Of a DNA stretch of 6,026 bases, positions 1-5,497 are shown piece after piece. This DNA is from Candidatus Omnitrophota bacterium (GTDB lineage: Bacteria > Omnitrophota > Gorgyraeia > B26-G9), in contig JAGYOO010000096.1 in NCBI GenBank assembly GCA_018399295.1, positions 1-6,026 of the forward strand, in the 5' to 3' direction. A model generated the notes under the pieces. The model did no database searches. It was not told the origin of the DNA and worked only from the letters and a program-made list of their open reading frames with translations. Position numbers and translations under genes: made by a program. Position 1 is the stretch's first letter; every line of letters starts with the position of its first letter.

Positions 1-302
1 TTCAGACTAAAAGCTCCTGGTTTCCCCATAATCTGTTCCTCGAAATAGGGGTTCAGTTTGGTCTGTTAGCCCTGGTTCTTTTCCTGCTGCTGGTACGCCA
101 GATTTTTCTCGATCTCCGGATAACCCGCGACCGGGCGGTGAATAGCGATCTGATCCTCGCGGCCCAATCCCTGGAACTGGCTATGATCGGTTTTCTGGTT
201 TGTTCGCTGTTCATTTCGACGGTGTATCTCAAACTGTTCTGGATGCTCGCCGGAATCTCCGTGGCCTTGAAACACATTGCCACCGAGGAAAGAGAGACAT
301 GA
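1..302 (+). CDS. C-terminal end of an O-antigen ligase/polymerase-like membrane protein (5' partial)
   Basis: An open frame runs in from the left edge (first full codon at position 3) and gives 99 residues before TGA at 300-302. The visible part begins with SWFPHNLFLEIGVQFGLL, which resembles the His-Asn...Glu...Gly-Leu signature that precedes the last helices of O-antigen ligase/Wzy_C-type proteins (seen motif, family known from memory). Two hydrophobic segments follow, about residues 11-36 and 63-90 of the fragment, separated by a charged loop with several Arg and Asp. The C-terminus is short and polar. By family role it would polymerise or transfer lipid-linked glycan at the periplasmic face of the inner membrane. 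Its stop overlaps the next start by 4 bases (ATGA), so the two are probably co-translated. Most of the gene lies outside the window, so ligase, polymerase and exosortase-associated O-glycosylation ligase cannot be separated. Confidence 0.72.
   Translation, partial: QTKSSWFPHNLFLEIGVQFGLLALVLFLLLVRQIFLDLRITRDRAVNSDLILAAQSLELAMIGFLVCSLFISTVYLKLFWMLAGISVALKHIATEERET
285..290 (+). promoter_or_regulatory. Ribosome binding site fixing the start of the GH123-like gene at 299
   Basis: The purine-rich GAGGAA lies about 8-9 bases before the ATG at 299. The same reading frame stays open upstream to an ATG at 200, but that start has no comparable site, would overlap the upstream gene by about 100 bases, and would bury the signal peptide behind 33 hydrophilic residues. 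The site therefore favours 299. Confidence 0.7.
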
Positions 303-2044
303 AAAATCTACTCTTCTGCGTTATTTTCCAACTCGCGTTCATGCCGGCTCTGGCGGCAGCCCGGCCGTTGTCGTTCTCTCTTTGGGGCGATCAGGCGGAT
401 AAAGAAATCCAGCTGCGTTTTCAGCCGGATTCACCGCGTGCGGCAAGAGGTCTACTGCCGGTTCATGCTCAGAACCCTCTGGAATCAGGAAATTCCGGAA
501 GGGGTGGGGGAAAACCCGGGTTAGAGTTGAGGTGTTTTGTCAGCTGGGATGAATATGAGCCGCTTTCTTTCGCGGTCTATGCCGGCGGGAATCCCTGGAA
601 AGATGTGCGATTGGAACTGACAGGTCTGGAAAATAAAGATAAAGACAGTATTTCCGCTGAAAATCTGGATGTCCGGGTTGTTGGATACTGGCCGGTGACC
701 GGGGACGCGGGGAAAGATATTTATTTCCATCCCCGGCTTCTTGAAAAGTTTTCTTCAGTAGATATCCCGGCTAACGGCTTTCGTCAGTTCTGGATAACAA
801 TATATTGTCCGAAAGGAAAGAAAGGGACTTACCGGGGGACGGTGCGGATCTTCAGTTTGGATAAGCTGCTGGGAAAGGTAGACATCACTGCTGATATCGT
901 TCCTCTGAAACTTGAAGAGCCGAAAATCAATTATGGGTTTTATTACAACCTGGATTCCCGCTGGAAAGGATTTTATCCGAACAACATTGCGGCGGATTTC
1001 GCGGATATGCGGGAGCACGGTCTTACCTCTGCTACGGTATTTTTCTGTCCGGCAGTCATCGGATCTTCGGAAAATATGGATTTTGATTTCAACGCCGCGC
1101 CGGCGCTTTTTCCAGTCAGTCTGAACGAAGCTATGATCGCGTACGATCAAAGCGGCCTATCCGGCCCGCTGCCTTTTTTAGGCGTCTGGTATGGACTTCT
1201 TGGGGAAATCAGCCTGAAGACCGGACTGAAGGAGAATACAGCCGGGTTTAACGAGCTCTATGTTCAGGCGATTCGCGCGATCGAAAAACAGCGCCGGGAA
1301 AAAGGATGGCCGAGGTTTTTGTATTCACCTGAGGATGAACCGGCCGCGACCCCGGAAAAACTGAAGGCGGCACATACCTATCTTAGGCTTATTCGCCAGG
1401 CTGTTTCACCGCCGGGCGTGGAGACCTATATGACCCTGATGTCCGGAGACCGGAAACCGGAAAAGGAGCTGGCCGGATTGGTCGACGTTCCGGGTTTTCT
1501 GGTGTTGCCGGGACAGTCGGGGCCGCAAGAGGCGTGGATTTACAACGGCGGGTCCGAAGGCCGGCACCCGGCCCTTGACCGCTTTTTTTTCGGGATCTAT
1601 GCTTTTTTTTCTAATGCCCAGGGTATTTACCAATGGGTCTACCAGTGGCCGGCGGAACTTGATCTGGCGCCGCGGGAGGAATACAAACAGGGCAAATCCG
1701 GCTGGTATTACACATATCCTTCGGCCGGAGGTTCTATTCCCAGCCCGGCCTGGGAAGCGGTCCGCGAAGGAGTAGACGACGCCAAATACCTGTTTACTCT
1801 GACCAGGCTTATCGATTATTGCCGGGATCGGGCACGATTGCGGCCGGCGGCTCTCGCGGCGCAACGGGACTTGGAAAAGCTGAAAAATAGCGTAAACTTT
1901 AAAAAGGGGAATCCGCAGTCTGCCGCGCATCTTCTGCTTGGATGGGCACCGGAATGGAAAACGGAAGTTTTTGACCAATGGCGCGCCGTTTTGGCCCGAC
2001 ACATAATAATCCTGACTGAACTTATCTCGGAGAATGAGCAGTAA
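299..2044 (+). CDS. Exported GH123/DUF4091-like glycoside hydrolase
   Basis: The product is 581 residues from the ATG at 299. Residues 1-21 (MKNLLFCVIFQLAFMPALAAA) form a typical Sec signal peptide, with Ala-Leu-Ala at 17-19 as a likely cleavage site, so the protein should be periplasmic, secreted or surface-exposed. Residues about 25-215 look like a beta-sandwich domain, with a Pro-Lys-Gly-Lys-Lys-Gly-Thr-Tyr-Arg-Gly segment typical of the N-terminal part of DUF4091 proteins. From about residue 218 a TIM-barrel-like region follows. It carries YSPEDEP with Asp346-Glu347, matching the Asp-Glu pair that GH123 enzymes use for substrate-assisted catalysis on N-acetylhexosaminides (family knowledge). 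The DUF4091 end is recognisable: the Trp446/Trp450 segment GIYQWVYQW and then SPAWEAVREGVDDAKYL around 482-498. Characterised GH123 members are beta-N-acetylgalactosaminidases, but the substrate here is unknown. The inferred role is trimming, release or length control of the polysaccharide made by the neighbours. The fold call is fairly secure; the activity is not shown. Confidence 0.75.
   Translation: MKNLLFCVIFQLAFMPALAAARPLSFSLWGDQADKEIQLRFQPDSPRAARGLLPVHAQNPLESGNSGRGGGKPGLELRCFVSWDEYEPLSFAVYAGGNPWKDVRLELTGLENKDKDSISAENLDVRVVGYWPVTGDAGKDIYFHPRLLEKFSSVDIPANGFRQFWITIYCPKGKKGTYRGTVRIFSLDKLLGKVDITADIVPLKLEEPKINYGFYYNLDSRWKGFYPNNIAADFADMREHGLTSATVFFCPAVIGSSENMDFDFNAAPALFPVSLNEAMIAYDQSGLSGPLPFLGVWYGLLGEISLKTGLKENTAGFNELYVQAIRAIEKQRREKGWPRFLYSPEDEPAATPEKLKAAHTYLRLIRQAVSPPGVETYMTLMSGDRKPEKELAGLVDVPGFLVLPGQSGPQEAWIYNGGSEGRHPALDRFFFGIYAFFSNAQGIYQWVYQWPAELDLAPREEYKQGKSGWYYTYPSAGGSIPSPAWEAVREGVDDAKYLFTLTRLIDYCRDRARLRPAALAAQRDLEKLKNSVNFKKGNPQSAAHLLLGWAPEWKTEVFDQWRAVLARHIIILTELISENEQ
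1583..1620 (+). repeat. Two in-frame T8 homopolymer tracts inside the hydrolase gene
   Basis: The ten-base word GC followed by eight T occurs at 1581-1590 and again at 1611-1620, 30 bases apart and in the same frame, encoding RFFFGIYAFFS. The frame stays open through both here. Such tracts are prone to polymerase slippage and to sequencing indels. They fall in a conserved aromatic part of the DUF4091 region, so protein constraint may explain them. Confidence 0.6.
2029..2033 (+). promoter_or_regulatory. Possible ribosome binding site for the glycosyltransferase at 2034/2046
   Basis: GGAGA abuts the ATG at 2034 with no spacer, which is too close to serve it. It lies 12 bases before the ATG at 2046, which is rather long but usable. 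A weaker GAG at 2036-2038 lies 7 bases before 2046. The geometry favours 2046, or re-initiation by ribosomes finishing at the TAA at 2042-2044. Confidence 0.4.
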
Positions 2045-2045
2045 A

Positions 2046-3191
2046 ATGATTTCCAAAGAAAACTTCATCTGTCTGGCGGAGGACTGGGGAGCGCATCCGA
2101 CAAGCACACAGCATCTCCTGAAGCAGTTTATGGACAAGAATGCTGTGCTTTGGGTCAATTCCATTAGTATGCGGTCGCCGGCGTTACAAACAGGCGATCT
2201 GAAACGCCTGTTGCGAAAGCTGCAAAGCTTCTGCTCTCAGCCTCAGGATCAGTTTCAGCCTAATCTTAAAGTTATTTCTCCTTTGGCCCTGCCGTTTTAT
2301 CAAGTGCCCGCGGTTCGCCGAATGAACCGCATTTTTCTCCGTAAGCAATTGAAGTCCCGTAAACCGGAGAAGCCGATCCTCTGGGTCTCACTGCCGACCG
2401 CGGTCGATCTGGTGGGCGAAATGGATGAGAAGCTGTCTGTTTACTACTGTGGCGATGAATTCTCTGAAATGCCGGGCGTTGACCCCGTAATGATCCGGAA
2501 GATGGAGGCGGAATTACTGAGAAAAGCAGATCTTGTTCTTTGTTCTTCGGAGAGCCTGGTTTCTTCTAAACGCCGGATGAATTCGGAGACTTATTTGATT
2601 CCTCACGGTGTTGATTTCAGTCATTTTCAACCCGAATCCGGGGGTGGGATAAATCACGAATTAAGGTCAATTAAAACTCCAATTGTTGGTTTCTTCGGAC
2701 ACATCGCTCCCTGGGTAGACGTAGAACTCATAGCGTTCCTGGCCCAAAACCGGCCGCAATACTCGTTTGTGCTTATCGGTCAAGTGTTCACGGATACAGC
2801 GGTTCTTCATGGGCTTTCCAACGTCTTTATGCTCGGACAAAAGCCTTATGCCGCGCTTCCTGAATATGTCACCGCGTTTGATGCCGCGATGATCCCGTTC
2901 CGTGTCAACGAATTGACCCGGAACGTAAATCCGTTGAAACTGCTTGAGTATTTTGCTGCCGGGAAACCGGTCGTATCTACACCTACCGATGAGGTCGAAC
3001 GGTTCGCCGGTCTGCTTCGTATCAGCCGGGACCGAGACGATTTCCTCAGACAGCTTGACGATATAATCGGTTTTTATCCAAAGGAAATGGTTGCCGCGGC
3101 TCGCCGTCGTTCAAAAAGTGAAAGCTGGGAACAAAGGGCGGAACAAATAAGTTGTATACTTGAAAAAAAACTCAAGGATAAAATAAAATGA
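2046..3191 (+). CDS. GT4-like (GT-B) glycosyltransferase
   Basis: The product is 381 residues from the ATG at 2046; an alternative ATG at 2034 adds only Met-Ser-Ser-Lys. The 2046 start is preferred because of Shine-Dalgarno spacing and because the hydrophobic first strand (FICLAEDWG) then sits near the N-terminus. Seen motifs are DWGAHPTSTQH at about 13-23, a pattern recurring in exopolysaccharide glycosyltransferases; VLWVNSISMR soon after; YYCGDEF in the interdomain part; IPHGVD at about 186-190; GFFGHIAPWVD opening the second Rossmann domain; and LLEYFAAGKPVVSTP with Glu301, the donor-binding E-x7-E-like region of GT4 enzymes. There is no signal peptide or membrane helix, so it should act at the cytoplasmic face, adding a sugar from a nucleotide donor to the lipid-linked glycan. 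Donor and acceptor cannot be read from sequence. Its TGA overlaps the next ATG by 4 bases. Confidence 0.85.
   Translation: MISKENFICLAEDWGAHPTSTQHLLKQFMDKNAVLWVNSISMRSPALQTGDLKRLLRKLQSFCSQPQDQFQPNLKVISPLALPFYQVPAVRRMNRIFLRKQLKSRKPEKPILWVSLPTAVDLVGEMDEKLSVYYCGDEFSEMPGVDPVMIRKMEAELLRKADLVLCSSESLVSSKRRMNSETYLIPHGVDFSHFQPESGGGINHELRSIKTPIVGFFGHIAPWVDVELIAFLAQNRPQYSFVLIGQVFTDTAVLHGLSNVFMLGQKPYAALPEYVTAFDAAMIPFRVNELTRNVNPLKLLEYFAAGKPVVSTPTDEVERFAGLLRISRDRDDFLRQLDDIIGFYPKEMVAAARRRSKSESWEQRAEQISCILEKKLKDKIK
3174..3178 (+). promoter_or_regulatory. Ribosome binding site of the epimerase gene
   Basis: AAGGA ends 9 bases before the ATG at 3188, inside the 3' end of the upstream glycosyltransferase gene. 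It is the only purine-rich match in an A-rich stretch and supports 3188 as the start, where ATG and the upstream TGA overlap. Confidence 0.55.
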
Positions 3192-4315
3192 AAAAAATTA
3201 AAGTCATAACTATCGTCGGTACTCGTCCGGAAGTCATCAAGCTGGCCCCGGTAATCGCTGAATTCAAAAAACATTCTGATGTCTTTTCATCTAAGGTCAT
3301 TCTGACCGGGCAGCACCGAAGCATGGTCGACCAGTTTTTGCTGTTATTTTCGCTGCGGCCTGATTATGACCTGGATATCATGCGGCCGGATCAGACCCTT
3401 AATCAGGTTGCTGTCCGCTGTTTGGAAAGGCTGGATCCGGTTTTAAAAAAAGAAAAACCGGATCTGATTCTCGTGGAGGGTGATACCACAACCGCGTTTA
3501 TCGCCGGATTTGGCGCGTTCAATCTGAAAATCCCGGTCGGACACGTGGAAGCGGGACTGCGCACAAATGACAAATTTCGTCCGTTTCCGGAAGAGATGAA
3601 CCGATGCCTGCTGTCAGTAATCGCGGCGCTTCATTTCGCGCCCACAACCGAAGCCGCGAAAAATCTCATCAGCGAAGGCATTGAGAAAAAACGGGTGGTT
3701 GTGACCGGGAACACGGTTGTCGATGCCCTTAAATTCATGGCCGCGAAAAAACCTCAACCCTCGGTAAGCGAGCTTAAAAAACTGGATTTCAGACATAAAA
3801 AAGTGATCCTGGTCACCGCGCACCGGCGGGAAAGCTTCGGCGCGCCCCTGATGGCGATCTGCCGGGCGCTTAAGGAGATCGCCGCCGATCCCACGGTGGA
3901 GATCGTGTATCCGGTGCATCTGAACCCTAATGTGCGGAAACCGGTACAGCGGATCCTGGGGAAACAGGCGAATATCCATCTGCTTTCGCCGCTGGATTAT
4001 CCCACGCTGGTGTTTCTGCTTATGAACTGTTATCTGGTGCTGACCGATTCCGGCGGGATCCAGGAGGAAGCGCCCACGTTTGGAAAACCGCTGCTTGTAA
4101 TGCGGGAGGTCACCGAACGCCCGGAAGGCGTTAAGGCCGGAGTCGCCCGGTTGGTGGGAATGGACGCGGACCGGATCGTCCGGGAGACAAGAACGCTGCT
4201 TACGTCCGGTTCGCGGTATAAAAGCATGGCCCGCCGGGTTTATCCTTATGGAGACGGCAAGGCCGCGCGAAGGATCGTACAGGCGGTCCGGAAAACCTTT
4301 ATACTAAAAAAATGA
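3188..4315 (+). CDS. wecB: UDP-N-acetylglucosamine 2-epimerase (non-hydrolysing)
   Basis: The protein interconverts UDP-GlcNAc and UDP-ManNAc (EC 5.1.3.14) in the cytoplasm, supplying ManNAc for surface glycans. At 375 residues it matches the usual length of about 375. The start gives the family N-terminus VITIVGTRPEVIKLAPVI. Family motifs appear in order: EGDTTTAF with Asp99; GHVEAGLRT with Glu121; FPEEMNR with Glu135; VTGNTVVDAL; VTAHRRESFG with His212; YPVHLNPNV; LTDSGGIQEEAP at 286-296; and VMREVTERPEG. Asp99, Glu121, Glu135 and His212 line up with the catalytic residues reported for E. coli WecB (Asp95, Glu117, Glu131, His213), so the enzyme looks intact. No UDP-ManNAc dehydrogenase (wecC) is in the window, so whether ManNAc is used as such or oxidised to ManNAcA is open. 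ATGA overlaps at both ends tie it to the two glycosyltransferases. The name mnaA is equally valid. Confidence 0.96.
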   Translation: MKKIKVITIVGTRPEVIKLAPVIAEFKKHSDVFSSKVILTGQHRSMVDQFLLLFSLRPDYDLDIMRPDQTLNQVAVRCLERLDPVLKKEKPDLILVEGDTTTAFIAGFGAFNLKIPVGHVEAGLRTNDKFRPFPEEMNRCLLSVIAALHFAPTTEAAKNLISEGIEKKRVVVTGNTVVDALKFMAAKKPQPSVSELKKLDFRHKKVILVTAHRRESFGAPLMAICRALKEIAADPTVEIVYPVHLNPNVRKPVQRILGKQANIHLLSPLDYPTLVFLLMNCYLVLTDSGGIQEEAPTFGKPLLVMREVTERPEGVKAGVARLVGMDADRIVRETRTLLTSGSRYKSMARRVYPYGDGKAARRIVQAVRKTFILKK

Positions 4316-5496
4316 ACAGACCCAAAGTCCTGCTGATCACCTCCCGTCTGCCTTATCCGCCGTTTGGCGGAGATAAGGTGAGGGTGTTTAATTTTATACA
4401 ATACCTTTCCCGAAATTATCAGATAACCCTGGTCTCGTTTCTTGAGGGAACAGAAGACGCGGCGGCGATCGAGAAGCTGAAAGAGTACTGCGTCCGGATC
4501 GAGACTGTCCGGCTGCCGGTCTTTAAGTCATACCTCAACTGCCTGCGGTACGCCTTTTCATCCGACCCGTTTCAGGTGAGTTTCTACCGTTCCCGCCGCA
4601 TGGAGCAAAAACTCCGGGAGATTGCCGGCTCGGAAAAATTTGATTATGTCTTTGTCCATCTGCTGCGCATGGCCCATTACGCGGAAAAACTTTCCGGTTT
4701 TAAGATCCTGGATCTTACTGACGCCATATCCCTGAGCCTGCGGCGGTCACTGTCGTTCCGGAGCCACGTGTTTTTTCTGTTCTATCTGCTGGAGTGGCTC
4801 AAGGTCCGCGCGTACGAGTCCCGGGTGATCAGGAGGTTCGATAAGAACATCCTGATCTCAAAAATGGACCAGCAGGCGCATCCGGCGTTCCAGAACGCGG
4901 GGAATATCGAATTAGTGGCCAATGGCGTAGATTTTGATTTTTTTCATCCCCGCCCCGTTGATTATGACCGGAATAAAATCGTCTGCCTGGGGAATTTTCA
5001 CAGTTTTCCCAACCGGGACAGCGTAAATTACTTTTTCAAACAGATCCTTCCCATTGTAAAACAGTCGGCGCCTGAAATTAAATTATATGTCGTGGGAATA
5101 AACCCTCCCGCAAAGCTGAAAAAAATGCAAGGTGAAAACCTGGTCGTTACCGGCACGGTAGAAGATATCCGTAAGGTCCTGTCCGACGCGGGCGCGATGG
5201 TCTGCCCGCTGCGCGTGGCTGCCGGTATCCAGAACAAGATCCTGGAATCCATGGCTCTGGGCATTCCGGTAGTGACTACCTCCCTGGGCGCGGGATGGAT
5301 GGACGCGGCCGGGCGGGAGGCGGTAATGATCGCGGACACCCCTCAGGAATTCGCCGCTAAGCTGCTGGAGCTGCTGCAGAGCCCGGAAACAAGACAAAAC
5401 CTTTCCCGCCGCGGCCGGGAATATGTTATTAAAAACTATGACTGGAGATCTAATATCAGTAAACTGGAACGGTTGATGCCTATGGGGGATAAGTAG
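4312..5496 (+). CDS. GT4-like glycosyltransferase, PEP-CTERM/EpsH1-associated type
   Basis: The product is 394 residues. The N-terminus TSRLPYPPFGGDKVR (residues 10-24) is the nucleotide-sugar transferase opening typical of the TIGR03087 group (sugar transferases associated with PEP-CTERM/EpsH1 systems), recognised from memory. Further matches are ILDLTDAISLSLRRS near 132-146, VANGVDFDFFHP with Asn204-Gly205-Val206-Asp207, GNFHSFPNRDSVNYF opening the second domain, and the strongly family-like CPLRVAAGIQNKILESMALG, with Gln307-Asn308-Lys309 and Glu312 in the donor site. There is no signal peptide or clear membrane helix, so it should be a cytoplasmic, possibly membrane-associated, enzyme that extends the lipid-linked glycan. 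The start overlaps the epimerase stop as ATGA, and the preceding A-rich stretch has no convincing Shine-Dalgarno, so translation is probably coupled. Sugar specificity is unknown. The subfamily link suggests an exosortase locus nearby, but no exosortase is seen here. Confidence 0.87.
   Translation: MNRPKVLLITSRLPYPPFGGDKVRVFNFIQYLSRNYQITLVSFLEGTEDAAAIEKLKEYCVRIETVRLPVFKSYLNCLRYAFSSDPFQVSFYRSRRMEQKLREIAGSEKFDYVFVHLLRMAHYAEKLSGFKILDLTDAISLSLRRSLSFRSHVFFLFYLLEWLKVRAYESRVIRRFDKNILISKMDQQAHPAFQNAGNIELVANGVDFDFFHPRPVDYDRNKIVCLGNFHSFPNRDSVNYFFKQILPIVKQSAPEIKLYVVGINPPAKLKKMQGENLVVTGTVEDIRKVLSDAGAMVCPLRVAAGIQNKILESMALGIPVVTTSLGAGWMDAAGREAVMIADTPQEFAAKLLELLQSPETRQNLSRRGREYVIKNYDWRSNISKLERLMPMGDK
4352..4377 (+). 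repeat. Imperfect inverted repeat at the 5' end of the second glycosyltransferase gene
   Basis: CTTATCCGCC (4352-4361) pairs with GGCG (4366-4369) plus GATAAG (4372-4377) across a GTTT loop, with a two-base GA bulge at 4370-4371, giving a 10-pair stem 40 bases after the start codon. No T-run follows, so it is not an intrinsic terminator. It encodes the conserved residues LPYPPFGGDK, so it may be only a by-product of coding. Confidence 0.4.
5484..5489 (+). promoter_or_regulatory. Ribosome binding site of the WecA-type gene
   Basis: GGGGGA lies 8 bases before the ATG at 5498, within the last codons of the upstream gene. It supports 5498 as the start, one base after the upstream TAG. Confidence 0.5.
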
Positions 5497-5497
5497 G

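Noticed and set aside
200..298. N-terminal extension of the hydrolase frame from the ATG at 200
   Set aside because: It would put 33 hydrophilic residues before an evident signal peptide and overlap the upstream membrane-protein gene. The ATG at 299 has a good ribosome binding site.
490..530. G-rich stretch followed by AAAACCC, resembling a small hairpin or inserted repeat
   Set aside because: Pairing is short and the reading frame continues as a Gly/Ser/Lys loop in the hydrolase N-terminal domain. It has no second copy in the window.
1406..2164. 252-codon open frame on the minus strand
   Set aside because: It lies antisense to the end of the hydrolase gene and the start of the next gene. 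Its product is rich in Arg, Pro and Ser with no recognisable motif, while the plus-strand frame carries clear family motifs through the same bases.
3163..3197. A-rich stretch with A8 and A7 runs, considered as a programmed frameshift site or promoter
   Set aside because: The runs encode Lys residues at the end of one protein and the start of the next. A shift would gain nothing because the next gene has its own start and ribosome binding site, and no paired -35/-10 elements stand out.
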